Shown: positions 1 through 7,856, counted from the stretch's first letter. The stretch is DNA of 64,000 nt from Sphingobium fuliginis (GCF_004152845.1 NZ_SEON01000001.1:916513-980512), one strand, 5' to 3'. Made by a program: numbers and translations. The notes: generated by a model from the letters alone, not told the origin.

Positions 1-247
1 GAATGTTGAGCTTGGCCCAGTCCGGCGCTTCCATCTGCCGCCACATGGCGAACGCCTTCAGCCGCCATTCCAGCAGCCATTCGGGCTCCTGCTTCTTGGC
101 GGAGATGAAGCGGACCGTGTCCTCGTTCAGCCCTTTGGGCGCGAAGTCCTGCTCGATGGCGGAGGACCAGCCATGTTCGTAGGTGGAGGCGCGATCGGCG
201 GCCTCCTGCGCTTCGAGGTTGCGAACGGTGGTGGCTTCTTCGGTCAT
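1..247 (-). CDS. sufB: SufB, Fe-S cluster assembly scaffold (5' part only)
   Basis: Only the first 82 codons lie in the window; the rest runs off the left edge. The N-terminus carries the typical SufB stretch FISAKKQEPEWLLEWRLKAF near residues 47-66, followed by MWRQMEAPDWAKL. SufB forms the SufBCD scaffold that builds Fe-S clusters in the cytoplasm. The start ATG overlaps the stop of the upstream Rrf2-type regulator in an ATGA, so the two are translationally coupled in one operon. The sufE-like gene at 5.5 kb is probably functionally linked. Identification is by recognised sequence; the remaining operon (sufCDS) is inferred to lie outside the window. Confidence 0.93.
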   Translation of the reverse strand, partial: MTEEATTVRNLEAQEAADRASTYEHGWSSAIEQDFAPKGLNEDTVRFISAKKQEPEWLLEWRLKAFAMWRQMEAPDWAKLNI

Positions 248-741
248 AGCGTCTGCTCTGCAACTCGTTTCTCGACTTCGCCCGAAACGAACGGAGGCGG
301 GGTGACTTCTCTGGCGAGGCTGGCGATGGTGACGGCGGCGAGCGCCGACCGGATCGCATTGTTCGCCACATTCATGTGCGGACGGACGCGGCAGTCCTGC
401 TCCAGCGAGCAGTCATGCGCGCCCATTTCGGTGCAGGCGGTCATGGCGATGGGGCCTTCCACCGCCTCCACCACATCGGCCAGGGTGATCGCGGCGGGCG
501 GGCGGCTGAGGCGCACGCCGCCGCCGGTCCCCCGGCTCGATTCGAGCAGTCCGGCGGCCGAGAGGCGGCTCACCAGCTTCTGCGCGGTGGGCAGGGGAAT
601 GCCGGTTTCGGCGGAGAGCGTGGTCGCGTTCATCTTCACATATTTGCTGGTCGCAGGGTCAAGCCCAGCGCCCGCTCCGCAATGGCGGGCGGCGGCGGAC
701 ATCAGCACCACGGCATAATCTGCGAAACTCGAAAGCCTCAT
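244..741 (-). CDS. Rrf2-family regulator of the SUF operon
   Basis: A 165-aa winged-helix protein of the Rrf2/IscR family. The N-terminus MRLSSFADYAVVLM and the helix-turn-helix around residues 38-80 match the family, ending in the wing SSRGTGGGVRLSRPP. Three cysteines at 103, 111 and 117 are placed like the IscR Fe-S ligands, so it probably senses cluster status; that is inferred from family knowledge. It precedes sufB with an ATGA overlap, the usual place for the SUF system regulator of alpha- and gammaproteobacteria. A perfect dyad about 28 bases upstream of the start (769-791) is a good candidate for its own operator. Confidence 0.88.
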   Translation of the reverse strand: MRLSSFADYAVVLMSAAARHCGAGAGLDPATSKYVKMNATTLSAETGIPLPTAQKLVSRLSAAGLLESSRGTGGGVRLSRPPAAITLADVVEAVEGPIAMTACTEMGAHDCSLEQDCRVRPHMNVANNAIRSALAAVTIASLAREVTPPPFVSGEVEKRVAEQTL

Positions 742-768
742 GACCCTGCGTCTTGCGAACCATTCTCA

Positions 769-791
769 AATCGGATCGAATCAATCCGATT
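769..791. promoter_or_regulatory. perfect 8-bp dyad upstream of the Rrf2 regulator
   Basis: Arms aatcggat (769-776) and atccgatt (784-791) are exact reverse complements around a 7-base spacer. The site lies 28-50 bases upstream of the Rrf2-family start codon, where an autoregulatory operator for the SUF operon would be expected. The symmetry is seen directly; the binding protein is inferred. Confidence 0.45.
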
Positions 792-847
792 GCGCATGTG
801 GTCCCGCCCGCGCGCCGAATCAAGGCATTTTTGCTTGGAACGAAGGC

Positions 848-1786
848 TTAGCTGAAACGGTTGATTACGGCCACGTCCCCGCCCAGCGAGCGGCGCAGCA
901 GGGTGAGTTGCGCCACGGCGCTGGGTTCGGTCTGCAACTGATGCGGGGTCAGGCCGATGAAATGCTTGATCTCCCGAATGAAATGCGACTGGTCGTAGAA
1001 ACGCCCGTCGTCGCACAGCGCCTGCCAGCTTTCATGATCCAGCGCGATTCGCGCGCTGCATCGAAGCGCCCGATATTTGCGCGCCAGCAGCTTGGGCGGG
1101 CAGCCATAATATTTGTTGGTGAGCCGGGCGAGCTGGCGCGGCGAGAGGCCGGTGATGTCGGCCAGCGTCTCGATCCGCGGGGAGCCTTCCCCCATCAGCC
1201 AGCCGTCCACCGCCTCCAGCAGCCGCCATGTCGCTTCCGGCAGCGGGACCAGCCTTTCCGACAGGAAGGACCAGCAAAGCGCCGCCATCCCCTCCGCATC
1301 GTCGGTGGCGCGGAGCTGGTCGAGCAAATCGCGGTAGCCGCCAAGATGCGCCATTTCCTGCACGCGATCCGTAAGCGTGCTGGCATCCCCCCCATGCAGG
1401 GCGATCCATCCTGCCGGCAGCAGCGAAATGCCGACCACCCGGCCCGGCCCCGTCAGTTCGAAGCGGGTCGCGCCCATGGTCGGACCCAAAAGGCAGACTT
1501 CGGGCGTCGGCAATATCGTTCCGTCGTGGAAATGATAATTGCCGCTATTGTCCAGCATGAAGCGAAGTTGCGGTACGTCAGCGCGTGTCACATCCGAATA
1601 ATGTTCGGCCGTTTCGGTAAAGATATAAAGCGAACCGAAATAGGCGTTGAGTTGTTCGGGCGGCGCGAAATAGCGCAACCGCACCGGTCCCTGTGCCGCG
1701 TCGACGGTATAGGACAGCGGCGCATGACCATCTCTTGCCGTGATATTCGACGCCCCCCCGGGCGCCCCGCCTTTATGCGACCGCAT
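848..1786 (-). CDS. AraC-family transcriptional regulator
   Basis: A 312-aa protein with an unassigned N-terminal sensing region and a C-terminal AraC/XylS double helix-turn-helix. The signature appears as DDGRFYDQSHFIREIKHFIG near residues 260-280, preceded by ITGLSPRQLARLTNKYYGCP. The layout, ligand domain then DNA-binding domain, is standard for the family. A purine-rich ggggtg precedes the ATG. It is transcribed toward the Rrf2/suf genes but separated from them by about 100 bases holding the dyad at 769-791, so it is not obviously part of that operon. No target or ligand can be named. Confidence 0.85.
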   Translation of the reverse strand: MRSHKGGAPGGASNITARDGHAPLSYTVDAAQGPVRLRYFAPPEQLNAYFGSLYIFTETAEHYSDVTRADVPQLRFMLDNSGNYHFHDGTILPTPEVCLLGPTMGATRFELTGPGRVVGISLLPAGWIALHGGDASTLTDRVQEMAHLGGYRDLLDQLRATDDAEGMAALCWSFLSERLVPLPEATWRLLEAVDGWLMGEGSPRIETLADITGLSPRQLARLTNKYYGCPPKLLARKYRALRCSARIALDHESWQALCDDGRFYDQSHFIREIKHFIGLTPHQLQTEPSAVAQLTLLRRSLGGDVAVINRFS

Positions 1787-2142
1787 ATTTCACCCCAGCA
1801 CGCAATATGCGCCATCGGGGTGAAGGTGCAAGGGCTATGCTTGACGGGATGCCACTTTCCGTCTTGTCCGGAGACGATGAACGGGGGTTCCCGTAAAAAC
1901 GACCCGGCGGTTTTCACCGCCGGGTCAGGAAAAGGTCTCGTCAGCCATATGGCCTAGAGCCTTCGGGTCGCAGGACTCTCTTACGTCCGAATCGGGGAAA
2001 TTTTATTGGATGGATCGGACATCGGCCGGACCAAAACGGGACGAATCCACGGAATCTTGTTAAGAAATGCCGTTCCTTCCTTACTGTTGCCGCGTTGCAA
2101 CAGCGACTCGACGCCGGCCGTCCGCGCTGGCATAGCGCGGCC
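1787..2142. other. 356-base spacer between the AraC regulator and pyrD
   Basis: No convincing protein gene. It holds a strong minus-strand terminator at 1901-1926 that has no obvious upstream gene, so a small minus-strand transcript starting near the pyrD promoter is possible. A 7-codon ATG...TGA frame (1925-1948, minus) runs directly into that hairpin. The promoters of both flanking genes must also lie here. Confidence 0.4.
1901..1926 (-). terminator. Rho-independent terminator, minus strand, orphan
   Basis: Perfect 10-bp arms gacccggcgg and ccgccgggtc with a 6-base loop. On the minus strand the hairpin is followed by gtttttac. It lies about 115 bases upstream of the AraC start and cannot be the terminator of that gene. 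Confidence 0.7.
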
Positions 2143-3180
2143 ATGTCGTACCGCCTGATCCGCCCCCTGTTTTTCGCTCTGGACGCCGAGCGCGCCCATC
2201 ATCTGTCCATCAAGATGCTGCGCCTGATGCCGGTGCCGCCTACGCTGGAACCCGATTCGATGCTGGCGCAGACCGTGGCGGGCATCGCCTTTCCCAATCC
2301 GGTGGGCCTGGCGGCGGGTTATGACAAGGAAGGACTGGTCGCGCACAAGATGCACGGGCTGGGCTTCGGCTTTGCCGAGTTGGGGACGCTGACCCCCCTG
2401 CCCCAGCAGGGCAATCCCCTGCCCCGGCTGTTCCGCCTGGCGGAGGATCGGGCGGTGATCAACCGCATGGGCTTCAACAATGGCGGCCAGGCGGCGGCGG
2501 CGGAACGGATCGCCAAGCGCAGGCGGCCGGGCGGCCCCGTCATCGGCATCAACATCGGCGCCAACAAGGATGCGGCCGACCGGATCGCTGACTATGCCAC
2601 CGGCGTCACCTGCATGGCTCCGCTGGCCGATTATCTGACGGTCAATATCTCCTCCCCCAACACGCCGGGATTGCGCGCGCTTCAGGACCGGGCGGCGTTG
2701 GACCAGTTGCTGGGCGCGGTCATGGCGGCGCGGGGGGCGAATCGGACGCCGGTCTTCCTGAAGGTGGCCCCTGACCTGGAGCCCGCCGATGTGGAGGATA
2801 TTGCCGCCGCCTGCATCGACCACAGGATCGACGCGCTGATCGTGTCCAACACCACCATTTCCCGGCCGTCGCTGCAGTCTCCGCTGGCGGGGGAGGCTGG
2901 CGGCCTGTCCGGCGCGCCGCTGCACGATCTGGCGCTGCAAAGGCTGCGCGACTTCCGCCGGGCGCTGGGCACGCGGCTGCCGCTGATCGGCGTGGGCGGG
3001 ATCGCCACGGCGGACCAGGCCTATGCCCGCATCCGGGCGGGGGCCAGCCTGATCCAGCTCTACAGCGCGCTGGTCTATGAGGGGCCTTATCTCGCCCGGC
3101 GGATCAATGCCGGGATCAAGGCGCTGATGGCGCGCGACGGCGTGGGGAATATCAGCGAGATAGTGGGTATCGACGCCTGA
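2143..3180 (+). CDS. pyrD: Dihydroorotate dehydrogenase (quinone), class 2
   Basis: A 345-aa FMN enzyme oxidising dihydroorotate to orotate in pyrimidine synthesis, passing electrons to membrane quinone. Visible motifs are FPNPVGLAAGYDKEG (about 50-64), NRMGFNNGG, GINIGANKD, NISSPNTPGLRALQ with the class-2 catalytic serine, VSNTTISRP and the C-terminal phosphate-binding IGVGGIATADQAYARIRAGA. The N-terminal helix (LIRPLFFALDAERAHHLSI) is the membrane-association helix of class 2. The ATG at 2143 gives the usual N-terminus; the frame stays open 16 codons further upstream, but that extension has no family match. Confidence 0.96.
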   Translation: MSYRLIRPLFFALDAERAHHLSIKMLRLMPVPPTLEPDSMLAQTVAGIAFPNPVGLAAGYDKEGLVAHKMHGLGFGFAELGTLTPLPQQGNPLPRLFRLAEDRAVINRMGFNNGGQAAAAERIAKRRRPGGPVIGINIGANKDAADRIADYATGVTCMAPLADYLTVNISSPNTPGLRALQDRAALDQLLGAVMAARGANRTPVFLKVAPDLEPADVEDIAAACIDHRIDALIVSNTTISRPSLQSPLAGEAGGLSGAPLHDLALQRLRDFRRALGTRLPLIGVGGIATADQAYARIRAGASLIQLYSALVYEGPYLARRINAGIKALMARDGVGNISEIVGIDA

Positions 3181-3228
3181 TCCGTCCTATGGGTTGCGAA
3201 CCGCAACGCAGCGACTAGGGTGCCGGAC

Positions 3229-4929
3229 ATGACTTTTCGCCTTTCCGGCCTGCTGGCTGCCTTCACCCTTCATGCCCTTTCCCCCTCTCCGCTCGCCGCG
3301 CGGGAGCCGGTCGCGGTCAACGCCACCGTGTCCGCCGCCGATCCCCGGGCGGCGGAGGCGGGGCAGGAAATATTGCGCAAGGGCGGCAGCGCCACCGACG
3401 CCGCCATCGCCATGATGCTGACGCTGAACGTCGTGGAGCCGCATAATAGCGGCATCGGCGGCGGCGGCTTCCTGATGCATCATGATGGGCGGACCGGCGT
3501 GCTGGAATCGATCGACGGGCGGGAGACGGCTCCCGCGGCGGCGCGGCCCGACCGTTTCATGGGGGCGGACGGCCAGCCCCTCTCCTTCCGCGAAGCCTGG
3601 CCGGGCGGCTATTCCGTCGGCGTGCCCGGCAATGTCCGCCTTGCCTGGGACGCGCATCGCAAATGGGGCAAGCTGCCCTGGGCCGAGCTGTTCCAGCCCG
3701 CCATCCGCTTTGCCGAACAGGGATTCGAGGTGCGCCAGCGGCTCGACACGGCGATGAAAGCGGTTGCCCCGGTCTGGGCCGATTTTCCGGAAATCCAGAA
3801 ATATTTCTGGATCGACGGCAAGCCGGCGCCGATGGGCACGATCCTCAAGAATCCGCCGCTTGCCGCGCTGTTCAAGCGGATCGCGGCGGAGGGACCGGAT
3901 GCCTTCTATCGGGGCGACAATGCTCGGATGATGGCCGAAACCGTCACCAACGCGCCGAAAAACCCGGTGCCGATGACGGAGGCCGACCTCGCCGCCTATC
4001 GGGCGAAGCCGCGCAAGCCCGTCTGCGGCCCCTATCGCGCCTATACGGTCTGCGGCATGGGGCCCGCCTCGGCGGGCGGCATCACCGTCCTTCAGGTGCT
4101 GGGCATGGTGGAGCGATTCCCGCTGGCGCAATGGGGCAAGGACGATCCCCGGTCCTGGCATGTCATCGGGGAGGCGATGCGGCTCGCCTATGCCGACCGG
4201 GACACCTGGCTGGGCGACCCGGAATTCGTGTCCGTGCCCATCGCGGGGCTGATCGATCCCGGCTATCTGAAGCAGCGTTCGGCGCTGATCGGCATGGGCA
4301 GGGCGCTGAACGACTATCGCCCCGGCACGCCGCCGGGCGCGGAGAAGCGCACCGCCGCCCGGCCCCAGCCGGAATCGGGCACCAGCCATTTCGTCGCGGT
4401 GGACCGCAATGGCGATATTGCCGCCTGGACCTCCACCATAGAGAGCTTCTTCGGCAGCCAGCTCGTCGCCAATGGCGTGATCCTGAACAATGAACTGACC
4501 GATTTCAGCTTCACCCCCGAAAAGGACGGCGCGCCGGTCGCCAACCGGGTCGAGCCGGGCAAGCGGCCGCTGTCGTCCATGTCGCCCACCATCGTCTATG
4601 ATGCGGCGGGAACCCCGGTCTTCACCATCGGCGCGGCGGGCGGCAGGACCATCATCATGCAGGTCGCCAAGGCGCTGATCGCGCATTTCGACTGGGGGAT
4701 GTCGGCGCAGGATTCGATCGCCCTGGGATTCCTGTTCTTCGACCGGGACGGACTGGTCGTGGAACAGGGCACGTCGCTGGAGGGCATGAAGGCACCGTTG
4801 GAGAAGCTGGGGCACAAGGTATCGGTCAGCCGCTTCGGCCTGAAGGCCAATGCGGCGGAGCGGACGGCGGACGGCCATTGGGTCGGCGGCGCCGATCCGC
4901 GCAGCCCGGGCGTGTCGTTGCAGGAGTGA
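3229..4929 (+). CDS. ggt: Gamma-glutamyltranspeptidase
   Basis: A 566-aa Ntn-hydrolase precursor exported to the periplasm by the signal peptide MTFRLSGLLAAFTLHALS. It cleaves and transfers the gamma-glutamyl group of glutathione. The nucleophile is Thr385 in ESGTSHFVAVD, where autocleavage yields large and small subunits. Other conserved blocks are ATDAAIAMMLTLNVVEPHNSG, NNELTDFSF and KRPLSSMSPTIV. A GTG three codons upstream is possible, but the AGGG ahead fits the ATG at 3229 better. Glutathione synthesis is represented elsewhere in the window by gshA. Both subunits look complete. Confidence 0.95.
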   Translation: MTFRLSGLLAAFTLHALSPSPLAAREPVAVNATVSAADPRAAEAGQEILRKGGSATDAAIAMMLTLNVVEPHNSGIGGGGFLMHHDGRTGVLESIDGRETAPAAARPDRFMGADGQPLSFREAWPGGYSVGVPGNVRLAWDAHRKWGKLPWAELFQPAIRFAEQGFEVRQRLDTAMKAVAPVWADFPEIQKYFWIDGKPAPMGTILKNPPLAALFKRIAAEGPDAFYRGDNARMMAETVTNAPKNPVPMTEADLAAYRAKPRKPVCGPYRAYTVCGMGPASAGGITVLQVLGMVERFPLAQWGKDDPRSWHVIGEAMRLAYADRDTWLGDPEFVSVPIAGLIDPGYLKQRSALIGMGRALNDYRPGTPPGAEKRTAARPQPESGTSHFVAVDRNGDIAAWTSTIESFFGSQLVANGVILNNELTDFSFTPEKDGAPVANRVEPGKRPLSSMSPTIVYDAAGTPVFTIGAAGGRTIIMQVAKALIAHFDWGMSAQDSIALGFLFFDRDGLVVEQGTSLEGMKAPLEKLGHKVSVSRFGLKANAAERTADGHWVGGADPRSPGVSLQE

Positions 4930-4959
4930 CGCCCTTTCCGCGCACCCTGTTCGCGCGCA

Positions 4960-4974
4960 GGAGCACGGTGCTCC
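4960..4974. terminator. hairpin between convergent ggt and lipoprotein gene
   Basis: Arms ggagca and tgctcc with a 3-base loop lie in the 52-base gap between two converging genes. There is no T-run on either side, so terminator function is only suggested. Confidence 0.3.
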
Positions 4975-4981
4975 GGGCAGG

Positions 4982-5476
4982 CTACCCCTTCAAATCCAGG
5001 CCGGCGACGTTGAACTGGAAGGGGAAGACCTTGTCCTTCGGCCCGACCACCAGGTTCACCTTGATCGTCCGGCTGTCCTTGATCGCGTCATAGGCCCCGG
5101 CGGCGGGCAGGACTTCGATACCGTCCTTGTTCTCGGTCATCCGGCCCTTCCATTCTTGGGTCTTGCCGTCTTCCGTGACCGCCGTGACCTTGCAGTCCGA
5201 CAGGTCGCAGGTGAAGGGCGCGCCGACCAGCTTGATCGTCACATCTGCCCCGCCCTCCTGCATGGGCTGGACCAGCAGCACGCCGAAGGTGTCGGCCGCG
5301 GTTATGGTCTGGACCGCATTGGCGCTGCCGATATAGGCGACCTTGGGCTTTCCGCCCTCGCCGCCCTCATATTTCCAGACCTGCCCGATCTGGTCGCGCT
5401 GCGTCGGTCCCTTGTCCTCGGAGGATGAGCAGGCCGCGATCAGCCCCAGGGCGGCAAGCACCGCTATCGATCGCAT
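4982..5476 (-). CDS. Hypothetical lipoprotein
   Basis: A 164-aa protein beginning MRSIAVLAALGLIAACSSSE, a clear lipoprotein signal with lipobox IAAC and Cys at about residue 15. An AGGAG seven bases ahead of the ATG at 5476 fixes this start over one 15 codons upstream. The mature part has two close cysteines in FTCDLSDCKV, which could form a disulfide, and ends FPFQFNVAGLDLKG. I do not recognise the family. It should sit in the envelope. It lies just upstream of the sufE-like gene's 3' flank on the same strand and may be co-transcribed with it, but nothing indicates a shared function. Confidence 0.75.
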   Translation of the reverse strand: MRSIAVLAALGLIAACSSSEDKGPTQRDQIGQVWKYEGGEGGKPKVAYIGSANAVQTITAADTFGVLLVQPMQEGGADVTIKLVGAPFTCDLSDCKVTAVTEDGKTQEWKGRMTENKDGIEVLPAAGAYDAIKDSRTIKVNLVVGPKDKVFPFQFNVAGLDLKG

Positions 5477-5545
5477 CGCGTTTCTCCTTCTGTCCGTTTC
5501 GATGTCGGAAGGAGAACGCATGGCCCCTGCGGGGTTTCCCTCCGC

Positions 5546-5974
5546 TCAGCTATAGCGGGCTGCGGTTTCCCGGATCAGCGCGATCATGTTGGGAATGCCC
5601 TGCGTCCGATTGGAGCTCAACTGGTTGCGCAGGTCGAACGGCGCCAGCGCGCCTTCGATGTCCGTGGCGGCGATGGCCGCAGGCGGCTGGTCCTGCACGG
5701 TCAGGAGGACGAGCGCGATGATCCCCTTGGTGATCGCCGCATTGCTGTCCGCCAGGAAGTGGAGCCGTCCCCCGCCGGCAGAACCGGCGTCGATCACGGT
5801 CGGATAGACCCAGACCGCCGCCGAGCAGCCCCGGACCAGCGTGGCGTCGGTCTTGAGCGCGTCGGGCATCGGCTCCAGCGCCTTGCCCAAATCGATCAGC
5901 AGGCGATAGCGGTCGTCGGCATCGAGAAATTCATATTCTTCGACCAGATCGGCAAGGACGGGCAATTGGGTCAT
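5546..5974 (-). CDS. sufE: SufE-family cysteine desulfurase sulfur acceptor
   Basis: A 142-aa cytoplasmic protein of the SufE/CsdE family, which accepts persulfide sulfur from a SufS-type desulfurase and stimulates Fe-S cluster assembly. The acceptor is Cys50 in LVRGCSAAVW; YEFLDADDRYRLLIDLGKAL and the C-terminal GIPNMIALIRETAARY are also typical. Length matches the family (about 140 aa). It lies about 5 kb from the sufB end of the window and on the same strand, with pyrD and ggt between, so it is outside the suf operon. The symbol follows family membership and is not a proof of partner choice. Confidence 0.9.
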   Translation of the reverse strand: MTQLPVLADLVEEYEFLDADDRYRLLIDLGKALEPMPDALKTDATLVRGCSAAVWVYPTVIDAGSAGGGRLHFLADSNAAITKGIIALVLLTVQDQPPAAIAATDIEGALAPFDLRNQLSSNRTQGIPNMIALIRETAARYS

Positions 5975-6147
5975 GGCCGCCCATATAGGGGTAAAATCGG
6001 GCGGGGGAAGGCGGTTTCCGCTGCTGCTCCGTCCCCCTTGAGGCAGGTTGGAGGGACAGACGGAGCAAGCCGGTCGACCTGTCCGGCAAGGATGGAAGCG
6101 ACTGCGCCGCCATCACGCCCGCCCCCTGCCCACGCCCCCTGCCCCCG

Positions 6148-6165
6148 CCCCCTCGCGGGAGGGGG
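6148..6165. terminator. GC hairpin at the 3' end of the psp operon
   Basis: Arms ccccctc and gaggggg with a 4-base loop, 12 bases beyond the last psp-operon gene on the minus strand. A C-rich low-complexity tract (6115-6150) adjoins it. There is no T-run, so it may be a stability or Rho-assisted element. Confidence 0.4.
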
Positions 6166-6177
6166 AGCATCGGATTT

Positions 6178-6411
6178 TCAGAGGTCCACGCCCGCGGCGA
6201 TCGCTTCCAGCTTGCGGATGCGTTCCTTGAGGTCGGCCACCTCGATCCGCGTCGCGGTGGAGGGTGGTGCTGCCTCGTCCGTTCCGCGGGCGAGTTCCGC
6301 GCGCTTCAGGTCCAGCCAGCCATTCCATCCCCGCAGGGCGGTGGCGGCGACGATGGCGAGTCCGGTCAGACCCGCGACCGCCAATGTCAAAGTGATGAGG
6401 GGGTCCTGCAT
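6178..6411 (-). CDS. Small membrane/coiled-coil protein, last gene of the psp operon
   Basis: A 77-aa protein with one N-terminal membrane helix (LITLTLAVAGLTGLAIVAAT, residues 5-24) and a charged helical tail ending VADLKERIRKLEAIAAG. The layout resembles PspB: membrane helix, basic linker, short leucine-rich coiled coil. AGGGAGGA lies just upstream of the start. It follows the 83-aa gene by 28 bases, so it is probably co-transcribed from the sigma-54 promoter at 8.8 kb. Function is not recognised. The likely role, by context only, is membrane-stress sensing or scaffolding with PspB and PspC. Confidence 0.75.
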   Translation of the reverse strand: MQDPLITLTLAVAGLTGLAIVAATALRGWNGWLDLKRAELARGTDEAAPPSTATRIEVADLKERIRKLEAIAAGVDL

Positions 6412-6439
6412 ATCGTCCTCCCTGTGATGGTGGGCCGCG

Positions 6440-6691
6440 TCAGTCGCGATCCCGGAGCTTGTCGAATTCGCGGTCCAACGCGGTGCTGCTGTCCGTGGCC
6501 AGCCGTTCCAGCACGGCGACCCGGTCCTTCAGCGCCTTCACCTCCGCACGGAGCCGTTCGGCTTCCGGATCGGGTCCGCGCTGGACCAGTTCCTCGCCCT
6601 TGTGGCGGCGGACGATGCCATATTTGGCGCGAACGACGCTGGCGATTGCCGCTATGGCGACGATGGCGACGACCATTTCGAACGGATTCAT
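6440..6691 (-). CDS. PspB-like small membrane protein with PspC-type C-terminal module
   Basis: An 83-aa protein with a membrane helix at residues 5-20 (EMVVAIVAIAAIASVV) and a coiled coil from about 45. Residues 57-80, RVAVLERLATDSSTALDREF and onward to DKLR, match the 107-aa neighbour at 14 of 24 positions and resemble the C-terminus of PspC. The start is supported by AAGGGA upstream. It sits third from the promoter-distal end of a minus-strand run that starts with pspA. The shared module suggests these proteins interact or arose by duplication; no biochemical function can be given. Confidence 0.78.
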   Translation of the reverse strand: MNPFEMVVAIVAIAAIASVVRAKYGIVRRHKGEELVQRGPDPEAERLRAEVKALKDRVAVLERLATDSSTALDREFDKLRDRD

Positions 6692-6722
6692 GACTTTTTT
6701 CCCTTGCTGAGCGTGGGGCCCT

Positions 6723-7046
6723 TCAGTTGGCGGGGCCGCGCAGGCGCTCGATTTCCCTGTTCAATGCGTGACTTTCATCGGTGACGATGCGCTCGACCAC
6801 GGCCAGCCTGTCCTTCATCGATCCGAGTTCGGCACGAAGCTGGGCGTTTTCCTGGGTCAGCAGGCTGATCCGTTCCATCGCCTCATTGCCCGCCCTGGGA
6901 TAGACGGCCTGGCCCCAGGCCCCATCCAACGGATAACCATGCTTGATCCGCAGCCAGGTGGTGAAGATCCATCCGCCCACACCGATCCCGGTACAGATCG
7001 CGATCAGCGGCGCGAGTTGCGCGAACATCGCGAATTGTTCCGACAT
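6723..7046 (-). CDS. PspB-like membrane protein (107 aa) of the psp operon
   Basis: A membrane helix at about residues 9-30 (AQLAPLIAICTGIGVGGWIF) is followed by a basic stretch WLRIKHGYPLDG and a coiled coil (58-103). The end RLAVVERIVTDESHALNREI is a second copy of the module in the 83-aa protein. A strong GGGAGG precedes the ATG. A 128-base gap separates it from pspC; that gap contains only a degenerate repeat like the one at 17.3 kb. Same strand and spacing suggest read-through from pspC. I know of no assigned function; envelope-stress involvement is inferred from location. Confidence 0.78.
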   Translation of the reverse strand: MSEQFAMFAQLAPLIAICTGIGVGGWIFTTWLRIKHGYPLDGAWGQAVYPRAGNEAMERISLLTQENAQLRAELGSMKDRLAVVERIVTDESHALNREIERLRGPAN

Positions 7047-7174
7047 GGCAAACCTCCCTCATTCCGCTCCCCATGGGCGCGGCCCATCAGATGTTGGATT
7101 TCTCAGACAAATTGGCCGGCTTTTCGACAGGCTCCCAAGCCCGTTCGATAAACGGCGTAGGCGATGCGATTCCG

Positions 7175-7555
7175 TCAGCGCAGGCTGTCGATCTCATCCG
7201 CCAGCCTGGTGTTGCGGCTGGTATAGTAGGTTTCGATGTCGGCCAGGCGCCGGTCGATGTCGCGGAACTTGGACCGCACGTCGCGGGTGGAGCGCGCCGG
7301 ATTGGTGCGCACGCCCTGCCAGAATTTCTGGTCGTCGCGGTCGGCATAGAGGCCCAGCGGCTTGTTCTCGGCAAAATAGGCGACGACGAAATAGGCGATC
7401 AGCGTCCAGGGAAAGGCCCCCATCAGCGTCACCAGCACGGCGCCGACCCGGACCCACAGCACGTCGATCCCCGTATAGTCGGCAATGCCGGCGCAGACGC
7501 CCATCCATTTGCCGTTCTGCTTGTCGAGATAGAATTTGGTGCGACGGGCAGCCAT
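7175..7555 (-). CDS. pspC: Phage shock protein C
   Basis: A 126-aa inner-membrane protein. The PspC domain is clear: KFYLDKQNGKWMGVCAGIAD (about 7-26), then IDVLWVRVGAVLVTL and the membrane segments to residue 62. The tail (100-126) holds RLADIETYYTSRNTRLADEI, the module shared with two downstream small proteins. In the known system PspC, with PspB, senses membrane damage and recruits PspA away from PspF. AGGAGG precedes the ATG at 7555. The start lies 1 base beyond the pspB stop, so translation is coupled. An in-frame upstream extension overlaps pspB and is rejected. Confidence 0.93.
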   Translation of the reverse strand: MAARRTKFYLDKQNGKWMGVCAGIADYTGIDVLWVRVGAVLVTLMGAFPWTLIAYFVVAYFAENKPLGLYADRDDQKFWQGVRTNPARSTRDVRSKFRDIDRRLADIETYYTSRNTRLADEIDSLR

Positions 7556-7556
7556 C

Positions 7557-7853
7557 TCAATTCCTCCTGTCGGGATTTTGGCGTTCGGGATATGGGCGGT
7601 CGAACTCATAGCCATCGTCCTGCGACGGACGGGCGGGGCGGAAATCGGGGTTGTCGGCGGCGACGATCCGTTCGACCGTCTGCAGCCGCTCCTCCAGCCG
7701 CCGGGCGAGCAGGTGAAGCTCGTCCAGCAGCTTCTCGTCCTCATCGGTGATCTTGGGCGCCTGCTTCCACTTGGTGACATAGTGGAAGATCAGCCAGGGC
7801 ATGCCGATGAACAGCATGCCGCAGATCATGATGGGCAGGAACACGTCCTCCAT
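7557..7853 (-). CDS. pspB: Phage shock protein B
   Basis: A 98-aa protein with an N-terminal membrane helix (VFLPIMICGMLFIGMPWLIF, residues 4-23), the basic TKWK segment, and a leucine-rich coiled coil LLDELHLLARRLEERLQTVE at about 42-61. This is the classic PspB layout. PspB partners PspC in the inner membrane and controls induction of the psp response. The tail (72-98) is acidic/proline-rich and longer than in enteric PspB, which is about 74 aa. Three bases separate it from the pspA stop. Confidence 0.9.
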   Translation of the reverse strand: MEDVFLPIMICGMLFIGMPWLIFHYVTKWKQAPKITDEDEKLLDELHLLARRLEERLQTVERIVAADNPDFRPARPSQDDGYEFDRPYPERQNPDRRN

Positions 7854-7856
7854 GCG

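Noticed and set aside
1925..1948. 7-codon frame ending at the 1901 terminator
   Set aside because: Too short to distinguish from chance. It is kept only as part of the possible small-RNA finding.
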